From the NCBI RefSeq assembly GCF_023656515.1, contig NZ_JAMOFV010000006.1:1587242-1651241 (forward strand): a stretch of 64,000 nucleotides of DNA, in the 5' to 3' direction. The translations under genes were made by a program, and so were the position numbers. How positions within the stretch are numbered: position 1 is the stretch's first letter; every line of letters begins with the position of its first letter. The notes beneath the pieces are model-generated. The model had not been told where the DNA came from, did not search any database, and was given only the letters and a program-made list of their open reading frames with translations. Below are positions 23,912-32,263 of this stretch, piece by piece. This DNA comes from Clostridium swellfunianum (GTDB lineage: Bacteria > Bacillota > Clostridia > Clostridiales > Clostridiaceae).

Positions 23912-25498
23912 ATGATAACAGTAACTAATGTTGGATTGAGATACGGCGATAAAAAGCTTTTTGAAGATGTTAATATAAAATTTACTCCAGGAAACTGCTA
24001 TGGAGTTATAGGAGCTAACGGTGCTGGAAAAAGTACCTTTTTAAAGATTTTATCTGGTGAAATAGAGGCAAACACAGGTGAGGTTAGCATAGCTCCTGGA
24101 GTTAGAATGTCTGTATTAAGGCAGGACCACTACGTTTATGATGAATTCGAGGTTCTTCAGACAGTTATAATGGGTAATGCTAGACTTTATGAAATAATGA
24201 AAGAAAAAGATGCACTTTATGCTAAGGCTGATTTTACTGATGAGGATGGTATAAAAGCTTCTGAACTTGAAGGTGAATTTGCAGAGCTTAACGGATGGGA
24301 AGCAGAATCTGAAGCTTCTACACTGCTTCAAGGTTTAGGTATTGGCATTGATATGCATTATAAGCAAATGTCAGAGTTAGCTGGAGGAGAAAAAGTTAAA
24401 GTTCTTCTTGCTCAGGCTCTTTTTGGAAACCCAGGTGTCCTAATACTAGACGAGCCTACTAACCACCTTGATATAAAGTCAATAAACTGGCTTGAAGAAT
24501 TCTTAATAAACTTTGAAGGTACTGTTATAGTTGTTTCCCATGACAGACACTTCTTAAACAAAGTATGTACTCATATGGCTGACGTGGACTTTGGAAAGAT
24601 TAAGCTTTATGTTGGAAACTATGACTTCTGGTACGAATCAAGTCAGCTTGCATTACAATTAATGAAGGATCAAAACAAGAAGAAGGAAGAAAAGATAAAG
24701 CAGCTTCAAGAGTTTATAGCTCGTTTCAGCGCTAATGCTTCCAAATCAAAGCAAGCTACTTCAAGAAAGAAGCTTCTTGATAAGATTTCAGTTGATGATA
24801 TTCAACCTTCCAGCAGACGTTACCCCTATGTAGGTTTCAAGCCTGAGAGAGAGGTTGGTAACGATATATTAACTGTAGACAGACTTTCAAAGACTATAGA
24901 TGGCGTTAAGGTTTTAAACAATGTAAGCTTCACAATAGCTAAAGGCGACAAGATTGCTTTTGTCGGAGAGAATGAAATAGCTCAAACTACATTATTTAAA
25001 ATACTTTCAGGAGAGATGGAACCAGACACCGGAGAATTCAAGTGGGGAATAACAATAACAAAGGCTTACTTCCCTAAGGACAACTCCGAATACTTTAATG
25101 ATTGCGATTTAAATCTGGTTGATTGGATGCGCCAATTCTCTGATGAAAAATCAGAAAGCTATTTAAGAGGCTTCCTTGGAAGAATGTTATTTTCCGGTGA
25201 TGAAGCACTTAAGGAGGCTAAGGTTTTATCTGGAGGAGAAAAAGTACGCTGCATGCTTTCTAAAATGATGCTTAGCAGTGCTAATGTGCTTATAATGGAC
25301 CAACCAACAAACCACTTGGATCTTGAATCTATAACAGCTGTAAATAACGGGCTTATGGATTACAAGAGTGTTGTATTGTTTGCTTCTCACGACCACCAGT
25401 TCATACAAACTATTGCAAATAGAATTATTGAAATAACTGAAGATGGCACTGTGGACAAGAGAATGAGCTACGATGAATACCTTGAACTTAAAGGCTAA
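23912..25498 (+). CDS. ABC-F ATPase (YbiT/YkpA type)
   Basis: The 528-aa protein starts at ATG 23912 after GGAGG. It has two ABC ATPase domains and no membrane segments. Domain 1 shows GANGAGKST, LAGGEKVK and LILDEPTNHLD. The linker (~240-300) is charged, as in ABC-F proteins. Domain 2 has a damaged Walker A (GENEIAQTT in place of GxxxxGKT) and LIMDQPTNHLD, with Gln for the catalytic Glu. ABC-F proteins act on the ribosomal E site; those of the YbiT group are translation factors, not usually antibiotic-resistance proteins. The second site may bind ATP poorly or not turn it over. Confidence 0.88.
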   Translation: MITVTNVGLRYGDKKLFEDVNIKFTPGNCYGVIGANGAGKSTFLKILSGEIEANTGEVSIAPGVRMSVLRQDHYVYDEFEVLQTVIMGNARLYEIMKEKDALYAKADFTDEDGIKASELEGEFAELNGWEAESEASTLLQGLGIGIDMHYKQMSELAGGEKVKVLLAQALFGNPGVLILDEPTNHLDIKSINWLEEFLINFEGTVIVVSHDRHFLNKVCTHMADVDFGKIKLYVGNYDFWYESSQLALQLMKDQNKKKEEKIKQLQEFIARFSANASKSKQATSRKKLLDKISVDDIQPSSRRYPYVGFKPEREVGNDILTVDRLSKTIDGVKVLNNVSFTIAKGDKIAFVGENEIAQTTLFKILSGEMEPDTGEFKWGITITKAYFPKDNSEYFNDCDLNLVDWMRQFSDEKSESYLRGFLGRMLFSGDEALKEAKVLSGGEKVRCMLSKMMLSSANVLIMDQPTNHLDLESITAVNNGLMDYKSVVLFASHDHQFIQTIANRIIEITEDGTVDKRMSYDEYLELKG

Positions 25499-25514
25499 GT
25501 TTTATAGAATATTA

Positions 25515-25544
25515 AAAGGACATGCAGAAATCTGCATGTCCTTT
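25515..25544. terminator. Two-way terminator between the ABC-F gene and infC
   Basis: A perfect 14-bp stem (AAAGGACATGCAGA / TCTGCATGTCCTTT) with a two-base loop has T-rich tails on both strands. It closes both converging genes. It also means infC is not followed by rpmI-rplT here. Confidence 0.8.
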
Positions 25545-25547
25545 ATC

Positions 25548-26060
25548 TTACTTCTCGCTCTTTTTTGGAGCAAGTATCATTATCATATTATTGCCTTCAA
25601 GCTTAGCTGGCTTTTCAACAACCGCTAACTCTCCTAGCTTATCTACAAAATTTTTAAGCACTGTATAGCCCACGCTAGTGTTGGCCATTTGTCTTCCTCT
25701 AAATCTTATAGTAACTTTTACCTTGTCTTCATTTTGCAAGAATCTTCTAGCATTATTCGCCTTGACTTCTATATCATGGTCTTCGATGACAGGGCTCAGT
25801 CTGATTTCCTTAAGGTCAACCACCTTTTGATTCTTTTTGGCTTCCTTCTGCTTTTTAGACTGCTCATAGATGAACTTGTTATAGTCCATTATTCTGCACA
25901 CAGGAGGAGTAGAATTTGGAGATATCATAACCAAATCCAAATCCTTTTCTCTAGCAAGCCTTAAAGCATCAACTGTTTTTACTATGTCGCTGCCCTCTTC
26001 CCCTACTAACCTAATTTCTCTTTCTCTAATTTCCTCGTTCATTAATACATTTTTACTAAT
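25548..26060 (-). CDS. infC: Translation initiation factor IF-3, ATT start codon
   Basis: The 170-aa product has the full IF-3: the N-domain (NEEIREREIRLVGEEGSDIV), the lysine-rich linker (EQSKKQKEAKKNQKVVDLK) and the C-domain with RLSPVIEDHDIEVKANNARRFL and VTIRFRGRQMA. The start is the rare ATT at 26060, seven bases after GGAGGTG; the internal ATG at 26042 has no such site. A rare start is typical of infC and underlies autoregulation by IF-3. Unlike most Firmicutes, no rpmI or rplT follows: the next gene converges. Upstream lie a hairpin with U-tract and a 24-codon frame. It may be the only infC or a second copy. Confidence 0.9.
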   Translation of the reverse strand: MSKNVLMNEEIREREIRLVGEEGSDIVKTVDALRLAREKDLDLVMISPNSTPPVCRIMDYNKFIYEQSKKQKEAKKNQKVVDLKEIRLSPVIEDHDIEVKANNARRFLQNEDKVKVTIRFRGRQMANTSVGYTVLKNFVDKLGELAVVEKPAKLEGNNMIMILAPKKSEK

Positions 26061-26113
26061 ATTAAAACACCTCCAAGTATTTTGTTTTTTCATATATATC
26101 AAGCTATGTAACA

Positions 26114-26148
26114 AAAGCCAGCAATACAAATATAGTATTGACAGCTTT
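26114..26148 (-). terminator. Terminator/attenuator in the infC leader
   Basis: On the minus strand, AAAGC and CAATAC pair with GTATTG and GCTTT around an unpaired bulge, followed by TTTTGTTAC. It lies between the small 24-codon frame and infC, so it can stop or attenuate transcription into infC. Confidence 0.6.
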
Positions 26149-26156
26149 TTAAAATG

Positions 26157-26231
26157 CTACTCCGCAAGACATTCAGCTAAGCATTCTTCAATAACTTCTT
26201 CTGTAATTAGGATTACTTTTTCTTCGTTCAT
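26157..26231 (-). CDS. Small 24-aa ORF upstream of infC
   Basis: The frame starts at ATG 26231 after GGAGGG and encodes 24 residues beginning MNEEKVILIT and ending AECLAE. It is strongly acidic with two Cys. The opening MNEE resembles the MNEEI start of IF-3 itself. It ends just before the leader hairpin. It may be a leader peptide or a real small protein; I recognise no family. Confidence 0.5.
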   Translation of the reverse strand: MNEEKVILITEEVIEECLAECLAE

Positions 26232-26530
26232 TTTCCCTCCGATTTAATTAAAATACTGCACCAAAATAGTATATGTCAGCAAGTATCATTTAGCACACAC
26301 CATAAGCAAAATTTTAAAATCAGGGATTAAATTAGAAGATGCTTTTGAAGTTTATACGAATTGCCAATTTATATTAACTAGTTTCTAATCTATATAATTT
26401 TAATATTTGAATACTACTGATTTTGTAATTTGAATTGTGTATTTTAGTAATTTTTATTCTTATGCAACCATACAAGTATAATACACTTTATAAAGAAACA
26501 CAAGTTCTTTTTTAGTCAATGATATCTATT
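26232..26530. other. AT-rich gap upstream of the infC leader ORF
   Basis: About 300 bases with no gene. A weak promoter for the infC unit may lie at 26250-26280 on the minus strand (CTGACA, 18 bases, TATTTT). Nothing else is supported. Confidence 0.3.
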
Positions 26531-27031
26531 CTATCTTTCAGAACGGAAAGTCATTCCTCTAACAATAGCTAAATGTGCCTCTGAGACAGGAGGACATATC
26601 TTTAAAATGGAATCAACTATAAAATCAATATTGCTGTCATCAATCTTTTTTGATTTTATATCGGATTCTTCTATGATACTTTCACTTTTTATAGATTCAT
26701 AAATATCTTTAACCTTAGGATTTTCCATAGCAGTAAGGCTTTCAGTGCATTTCTCTGAAAAATACAAAACCCCTTCCACTACAACAAATTGTCCATATAA
26801 ATATTCCTTCATGCATGAGCTTCCTTTAGATTCTGAGTCACAAGCACATTCATGCTGCTCATGTTCAATATGTTTTAAATCAAGCCTGTAATTAATATCT
26901 TTTCTTGTTAAAACACATCTTTCACCGAGCTCTAATAGTCTTTCTTCCATATGGCTAGAAAAGTTTTCTCCTAGCTCAGATATGAACTGTCTAATAGAAA
27001 TTGTTCTTTTCATGTTATACATTTTTCTCAA
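26531..27031 (-). CDS. Hypothetical cysteine/histidine-containing protein
   Basis: The 166-aa protein is not recognised. The TTG at 27031 has GAGGAG 8 bases upstream, and an ATG three codons later would be too far from that site, so a TTG start is favoured. A cluster of possible metal ligands (HIEHEQHECACDSE, then SSC, residues ~54-74) lies near the middle. The C-terminal third is acidic. The first 50 residues (SIRQFISELGENFSSHMEERLLELGE) could be a DNA-binding-like helical region. Monocistronic. Confidence 0.55.
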   Translation of the reverse strand: MRKMYNMKRTISIRQFISELGENFSSHMEERLLELGERCVLTRKDINYRLDLKHIEHEQHECACDSESKGSSCMKEYLYGQFVVVEGVLYFSEKCTESLTAMENPKVKDIYESIKSESIIEESDIKSKKIDDSNIDFIVDSILKICPPVSEAHLAIVRGMTFRSER

Positions 27032-27132
27032 ATCAAAATCTCCTCTTTAAGCAAAAACATATGCTGTTTTTGCTTCTATCAATTATATTAGTTTAACACT
27101 ATTTTTAATAAATAACAATAATTTTATGCAAA

Positions 27133-27164
27133 AAGCTGCTGACCTTTCTCGTTATCAGCAGCTT
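27133..27164 (-). terminator. Terminator after the APC permease gene
   Basis: A 10-bp stem (AAGCTGCTGA / TCAGCAGCTT) is followed by TTTTTGCAT on the minus strand. Confidence 0.85.
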
Positions 27165-27185
27165 AAACGCTTAAATAGTCTAGTT

Positions 27186-28532
27186 TTATTTATTTTTTTT
27201 GTTAATATAAATATAAACAGGAAGTCCAAGAAGAGTTACTATCAAACCATAAACTGCGTAAGCAGTATCAGTTAGCAGTGTACTTACTAATATATAAATT
27301 CCGCCTGCTATGCCTATAAAAGGTATTATAGGGAAAAGAGGAACTTTATATGGCCTTTCAATGTGTTTATGCTTTGATCTTAATATGAATATTCCAGCTA
27401 CAGTCATGACGAAGAATATCCACATAACAAAAACAGCTAAGTTTGTTAAGGTTTCAAAAGAGCCGCTTAGCACATAAAGAGCAGCCAATACCACTTCGAA
27501 CACAAAAGCATTTACTGGCGTTTCAAATCTGTCGCTTATCTTTCCAAAGAATTTTGAAAAAGGAAATAGATTTTCTTGAGCCATGGCAAAAGGCACTCTA
27601 ACGCCTGTCATTAAATAGCCATTTAAAGCTCCGAAAATTGATACTAATATACCAACAGAAACAAGACCAGCCCCAGCCTTTCCAAACAGTATTACAGCAG
27701 CATCAGAAGCAGCCTTTGGAGAAGCTATAACCTCTGAAACAGGCATAATCTTAACTATTGCTATGTTAATAAGTATATAAACCACTATAGTTGCAGCTAA
27801 ACCAATTATTATAGATTTAGGCAAATCCTTTTTAGGATTCTTTAGTTCGCCAGCCATGTTTCCAACACCAACCCAGCCGTCGTAAGCCCATAAAGTACCT
27901 AGTATGGCTGCGCCAAAGCCTGCTAGTCCTGTTGACGCAGTTGCAGCCTCAGGTGCTGAAAAGCTGTTTACCTGGCCTTTTATAAGACCAAAAACTATGA
28001 TAACGAATATAGGTATAAGCTTTCCTATTGTGGAAATTAATTGAACCTTACTGCCAAGTTTGGTTGAAATAATATTTAAGAATGATATAAATAATAGCAT
28101 GAAAATAGCTAAAACCTTTTGTTGTCCTGCTGTCATAGGCACAAAGTAAGTAGCTTGTGTTACAAATACTATTGATAACGCGGCAGCTACACCTGGAACG
28201 TATACAAGTGCTTGAACCCATCCAAACAAGAAAGCCCACTTTTCACTGTAAAGTTCCTTTAGGTATACAAATACTCCACCTGTCTTTGGAATTGCAGCAG
28301 CAATTTCTGCAACCGTAAGTGCAGAAGCCATTGTAATAATGCCTCCTATTACCCACGCTAAAACTCCAAGCATTGGTGTTCCTGCATTTTTAAATACTGA
28401 TGATGCTTTAAAGAATATTCCGGAGCCGATAACTACTCCAATAACAACTGTTATGGCTTCCATCAGCCCTATTTCTTTTTTTAGGGTCTTTGGAGAATTT
28501 AATTTCTTGTCATCAAGCTTACGAGCTTCCAT
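27186..28532 (-). CDS. APC-family amino acid permease (SteT/LAT-like) under glycine riboswitch
   Basis: The 448-aa protein has 12 membrane segments. TM1 contains the unwound GVVIGSGIFF motif of APC carriers, and GTLWAYDGWVGVGNMAGELKNPKKDLP is the family signature after TM6. SteT of B. subtilis (serine/threonine exchanger) is the nearest type I recognise. A tandem glycine riboswitch in the ~335-base leader suggests that glycine, or a closely related small amino acid, is the cargo. The start has AAGGGAT upstream. Single-gene operon with its own promoter and terminator. Confidence 0.85.
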   Translation of the reverse strand: MEARKLDDKKLNSPKTLKKEIGLMEAITVVIGVVIGSGIFFKASSVFKNAGTPMLGVLAWVIGGIITMASALTVAEIAAAIPKTGGVFVYLKELYSEKWAFLFGWVQALVYVPGVAAALSIVFVTQATYFVPMTAGQQKVLAIFMLLFISFLNIISTKLGSKVQLISTIGKLIPIFVIIVFGLIKGQVNSFSAPEAATASTGLAGFGAAILGTLWAYDGWVGVGNMAGELKNPKKDLPKSIIIGLAATIVVYILINIAIVKIMPVSEVIASPKAASDAAVILFGKAGAGLVSVGILVSIFGALNGYLMTGVRVPFAMAQENLFPFSKFFGKISDRFETPVNAFVFEVVLAALYVLSGSFETLTNLAVFVMWIFFVMTVAGIFILRSKHKHIERPYKVPLFPIIPFIGIAGGIYILVSTLLTDTAYAVYGLIVTLLGLPVYIYINKKNK

Positions 28533-28666
28533 AATTTTATCCCTTCCTTCTAAAATATTTGAAGATTCCTAATAACCTGCCCTATTACAAAGTTTCCCTC
28601 ATTGAAAGAACAGTATTCCAATGCAAAAGGACAGAAAGCAAAACAGCACAAAATAACGCTATTTTA

Positions 28667-28822
28667 CTCCCTGTCCTTTTATCTGAAAGTTTCCTTATAA
28701 TAAGTTGCTTCTTTGATGCTGCATTTAAGCAGTCTCTCCAGGGTTGTGTCAAATTATTGTACAAAACCTGAAAGCTTCAGAATAAAACGCTTAGCCGCAT
28801 TAATTCCTTTCTCCTACGGTTA
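28667..28822 (-). promoter_or_regulatory. Tandem glycine riboswitch
   Basis: Read on the minus strand, the second aptamer (28749 to 28667) has CTGGAGAGACTGC, AAGAAGCAAC, AACTTTCAGATAAAAGGACAGG: the typical glycine-aptamer order of GAGAGA, GAAG-GCAA and CTCTCAGGCAAAAGGACAG elements. A more divergent first aptamer (28822 to 28753) has AGGAGAAAGG and GAAGCTTTCAGG. Downstream, CTGTCCTTTT (28621-28634 on the complement) can pair with AAAAGGACAG of aptamer 2 and would compete with it, giving an expression platform. Confidence 0.8.
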
Positions 28823-28873
28823 TCCTTAAGGATATCTCCAATAATTTTCATTCACTTATTAAATTATATTTAT

Positions 28874-28902
28874 ATTTTACAAAAATTTTTAATTCCAGTC
28901 AA
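28874..28902 (-). promoter_or_regulatory. Promoter upstream of the glycine riboswitch
   Basis: TTGACT (28897-28902), 17 bases, TAAAAT (28874-28879) on the minus strand, ~45 bases before the first aptamer. Confidence 0.65.
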
Positions 28903-28966
28903 TTATTTTTAACAATATATTCGATTATTTACGACATTTTTTACTATTTAATACTTTTACAGCAAA

Positions 28967-28996
28967 AGAGGCAGTTATCTTATCAACTGCCCCTCT
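28967..28996 (-). terminator. Terminator of the uxa operon
   Basis: The stem AGAGG-GCAGTT / AACTGC-CCTCT, with one unpaired base, is followed by TTTTGC on the minus strand, just after the oxidoreductase gene that ends the operon. Confidence 0.75.
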
Positions 28997-29017
28997 AATA
29001 ATTATTATATACGGCAT

Positions 29018-30007
29018 CTATTCAATTTCTGTTGGATACTTGATTCCCCACTGGCTTCTAAGCTCATCCATTATTCTAATAGTGGATAAAGATTCAGCAT
29101 GAGGCATTATTTTGTTTTCTGTTTCTGATTTTCGCAAAGAGTCCATAGCTGCAGCTGCTTCATAATTATATCCATTCCCCTCAAGAGGAATTTCTACAGT
29201 AACAGGTTCTTCTCCTATTACATTTAAGGTTGCTTTAGTTGCTCTTGAGAAGTCTGGTATATAAATAGATCCTTTGTTACCAATAATCCTGGCTTCCTTA
29301 GGGGTTGGAGTATTAATAGCACAAGATAAAACAGCCATCTCGCCTTTATCGTACCCTAAAAGCATTGAAGATTGCTGGTCTACTCCTGTTTCATAGAGAC
29401 TTGTGATTCCAGTAATCTGGCTAGGAAATCTTCCAAATATCTTAGAAGCAAAGGAAATCGGATATACGCCCACGTCCAATAGGGCTCCTCCTCCTCTTCC
29501 TGGGCTAACCTTTCTTTCTTCTGAAGGTCCTTCCCTTCTGAATCCAAAGTCGGCTGTAAGCATACGTAAATCTCCTATAACGCCTTGTTCAAGCCAGGAA
29601 TTTACCTGCTTCATAACAGGGAAGTATCTAGACCACATAGCCTCCATTAAAAATAGATTTTTCTCCTTTGCCACCTTGATTACTTCTTCTGCCTCTTTAG
29701 CATTGATTGTAAACGGCTTTTCACAAAGCACAGGCTTTTCGTTATTTAGACAAAGCATTATATTGTTCTTGTGAGCTGTATTGGGAGTAGCAATATAAAT
29801 TATATCTACTATTTCATCCTTAACTAATTCTTCGTAGCTTCCATATACTTTAGTCGCGGAATATCTTTCACCAAATTCTTTTGCTTTTTCTATAGAGCGA
29901 GAGGCCACTGCATAAAGCTCTGCATCTTCAAGAGCACTTAAGCCTTGAACAAAGTTATTAGCAATAGTACCTGTGCCCATTATTCCCCATCTTATCATTT
30001 TATTCAT
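29018..30007 (-). CDS. Gfo/Idh/MocA family oxidoreductase in the uronate operon
   Basis: The 329-aa protein starts at ATG 30007 (AGGTG five bases upstream). The Rossmann start is IRWGIMGTGTIANNFVQGL, and CEKPFTIN carries the conserved Lys. The GGGALLDVGVYPISF stretch is typical of the dihydrodiol/D-xylose dehydrogenase branch. It is the last gene of the uxaBA-dctP-TCS-uxaC operon, 18 bases after uxaC. It probably oxidises a sugar, or releases or interconverts a sugar acid related to hexuronates; the substrate is not shown by the sequence. Confidence 0.82.
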   Translation of the reverse strand: MNKMIRWGIMGTGTIANNFVQGLSALEDAELYAVASRSIEKAKEFGERYSATKVYGSYEELVKDEIVDIIYIATPNTAHKNNIMLCLNNEKPVLCEKPFTINAKEAEEVIKVAKEKNLFLMEAMWSRYFPVMKQVNSWLEQGVIGDLRMLTADFGFRREGPSEERKVSPGRGGGALLDVGVYPISFASKIFGRFPSQITGITSLYETGVDQQSSMLLGYDKGEMAVLSCAINTPTPKEARIIGNKGSIYIPDFSRATKATLNVIGEEPVTVEIPLEGNGYNYEAAAAMDSLRKSETENKIMPHAESLSTIRIMDELRSQWGIKYPTEIE

Positions 30008-30025
30008 CACGACACCTATCCTTAC

Positions 30026-31432
30026 TTAACTATGAAGTGAGAAGTATTGCTTTGCGTTATTATAGCAAATACCTTTAACAATGGTTTCTAAAAGCTCCAT
30101 ATCCTCAGGAACTTCTCCATTTTCAACCCATTCACCTAATAAGTTGCAAAGAATTCTTCTAAAGTATTCGTGTCTGGTGTATGATAAGAAGCTTCTTGAA
30201 TCCGTCAGCATTCCAACAAAACGGCTCAATAGTCCAACATTAGCTAGTGTTTTCATTTGTTCTATCATGCCTTCTTTATTATCTAGGAACCACCAAGCTG
30301 ATCCAAACTGAATCTTTCCTGGAATATTAGTTCCTTGGAAGCAGCCCATCAGCGTTCCAAGCACATAGTTATCCTTTGGATTTAAAGTATATAATATAGT
30401 CTTAGGAAGAGAATTCTCAGCTTCTAACGAATTCATAAACTTTGAAAGAGAGTCAGCTATTTGTTCATCATTAATAGCATCATAGCCTGTATCGGCTCCT
30501 AATTTATTAAACATTTTTGAGTTATTGTTTCTTAAGGCTGCAATATGGAGCTGCATAGTCCAGCCTAATTCAGAATACAATCTTCCCAAGAACTGCAATG
30601 TGTATGTTCTAAACTGGCTTTCTTCCAATTTTGTAAAGCTTTCACCTTTTAAAGCCCTTGTAAATATTGCTGATACTTCTTCCTTTGAAGCTTCTGCATA
30701 GTCTATGCTGTCTAGACCGTGGTCAGATAATCTGCAGCCAACTGTGTGGAAGAATCTAACTCTTTCTTCAAACGCCGATAAGAAATCATCATAATTTTCA
30801 ATGCTTTTATCAGTAACTTGCTCTAGCTTTTTTACCCAAGGCAGGAAGGTTTCTTTATTTACCAAAAGCCCTTTGTCTGGTCTTAAAGTTGGCAGAACAT
30901 TTACGTCAAAATCCTTATCTTCTTTCAGCTTTATATGGTACTCTAGAGAATCTACTGGATCATCAGTTGTACATAAAGCTTTAACATTGGATCTTTTAAT
31001 TAAGCCTCTTGCAGTGAAGTTTTCTCCAGTAATCAAACTGTTTACCTTCTCCCATATTGCAGGAGCAGTTTTTTCGTTCAAGATTTCATATATCCCAAAG
31101 TATCTTTGTAATTCCAAATGAGTCCAGTGATAAAGCGGATTACCTATAGTCATTGGGATAGTCTTTGCCCATGCCATAAACTTTTCAAAATCGCTGGAAT
31201 CTCCAGTAATGTATTTTTCGTCTATACCATTGCTCCTCATTGCTCTCCACTTATAGTGGTCACCATATAACCAAGCTTCAGTTATATTCTTAAATTTTTT
31301 ATCCTCAAAAATTTCCTTTGGACTTAAATGACAGTGGTAATCTATAATAGGCATTTCTTTTGCATAGTTGTGATAAAGCTTTACCGCTGTTTCATTTGAT
31401 AATAAAAAGTTTTCATCCATAAATTTTTTCAT
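30026..31432 (-). CDS. uxaC: Glucuronate/galacturonate isomerase
   Basis: The 468-aa protein starts at ATG 31432 after AGGTG. It has the UxaC pattern: the N-terminal metal-binding-like motif IIDYHCHLSPKEI, NITEAWLYGDHYKWRAMRSNG, NPLYHWTHLELQRYF and KALCTTDDPVD. It converts D-glucuronate to fructuronate and D-galacturonate to tagaturonate. Together with UxaB and UxaA in the same operon the galacturonate branch is complete to KDG. No fructuronate reductase (UxuB) or mannonate dehydratase (UxuA) is seen in the window. It follows the response regulator gene by ~65 bases. Confidence 0.93.
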   Translation of the reverse strand: MKKFMDENFLLSNETAVKLYHNYAKEMPIIDYHCHLSPKEIFEDKKFKNITEAWLYGDHYKWRAMRSNGIDEKYITGDSSDFEKFMAWAKTIPMTIGNPLYHWTHLELQRYFGIYEILNEKTAPAIWEKVNSLITGENFTARGLIKRSNVKALCTTDDPVDSLEYHIKLKEDKDFDVNVLPTLRPDKGLLVNKETFLPWVKKLEQVTDKSIENYDDFLSAFEERVRFFHTVGCRLSDHGLDSIDYAEASKEEVSAIFTRALKGESFTKLEESQFRTYTLQFLGRLYSELGWTMQLHIAALRNNNSKMFNKLGADTGYDAINDEQIADSLSKFMNSLEAENSLPKTILYTLNPKDNYVLGTLMGCFQGTNIPGKIQFGSAWWFLDNKEGMIEQMKTLANVGLLSRFVGMLTDSRSFLSYTRHEYFRRILCNLLGEWVENGEVPEDMELLETIVKGICYNNAKQYFSLHS

Positions 31433-31498
31433 AATTTTCACCTATTCTTTTTAAATTTTAATTATATTTTTAGTAACAATTAATATAAAATTTTTATA

Positions 31499-32263
31499 TT
31501 ATCCTTTTGGGGAGCTAAACTCTTTCGGAGACTTATCATAATACTTTTTAAAGGCTTTGCTAAAGTAATTCTGATCCGAATATCCAACCTCTATAGAGAC
31601 TTCCTTTATGGATTTCTTACCTTCTCTTAGAAGCTGCTTTGCTTTTTCCATCCTTAGCTTTATGAGGTAGTCCTTATAGGTCAGCCCTACTTTTTTGCTG
31701 AATACTCTACTCAAATAAAAACTACTGACAGAAACATAGCTTGCAATCTCCTCCAAGCTTATTTCCTTTGTATAATTCATTTCAATATACTTCTTTGCAG
31801 TTTCTACAATCTCCATATTATTGCTGCTATTTAAATCGGACTTCTCTTCTGAAGAATCTTCTACAGAAGTATTTATACTTGCTCTCTCGTTAATCTTTTT
31901 TATAACCCTATTAACGGAATCTAGAAATTCAGCATCAGAGAAGGGCTTTAGCAAATAGTCAAAAACTCCTATAGTAATACCCCGTTTGGCATATTCAAAA
32001 TAATTGTAAGCTGTAAGTATTATTATTTCTGCATCTTTGTTGTTTTCTTTTATTTTTTCACTTGCCTTAAGGCCATCCATTATAGGCATGTTAATATCCA
32101 TTAATATAATATCTGGTTTTAAACTTAAAGAGCTTTGTACAGCCTGCTCGCCGTTTGAAGCTTCACCTGCGACTTCTATTCTATCTGAAAAATATTTATT
32201 AACGATAAACTTCAAAGCCGTTCTTTCAAAGTCCTCGTCTTCAACTATCAACATTTTCAGCAT
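31499..32263 (-). CDS. AraC-type response regulator (YesN family)
   Basis: The 254-aa protein starts at ATG 32263, inside the 3' end of the histidine kinase gene (23-base overlap). The receiver domain (1-~120) has the acidic EDED start, phospho-acceptor Asp ~56 in ILMDINMP, and a conserved Lys in LLKPF. The C-terminal AraC DNA-binding domain (~155-254) has two helix-turn-helices (SLEEIASYVSVSSFYLSRVF and IKEVSIEVGYSDQNYFSKAF). It pairs with the adjacent YesM-type kinase. Being inside the uronate operon, it probably activates uptake or catabolism of hexuronates. Confidence 0.9.
   Translation of the reverse strand: MLKMLIVEDEDFERTALKFIVNKYFSDRIEVAGEASNGEQAVQSSLSLKPDIILMDINMPIMDGLKASEKIKENNKDAEIIILTAYNYFEYAKRGITIGVFDYLLKPFSDAEFLDSVNRVIKKINERASINTSVEDSSEEKSDLNSSNNMEIVETAKKYIEMNYTKEISLEEIASYVSVSSFYLSRVFSKKVGLTYKDYLIKLRMEKAKQLLREGKKSIKEVSIEVGYSDQNYFSKAFKKYYDKSPKEFSSPKG

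Noticed and set aside
26061..26129. Longer N-terminus for IF-3
   Set aside because: The GGAGGTG site points to the ATT at 26060, and the extension has no similarity to IF-3.
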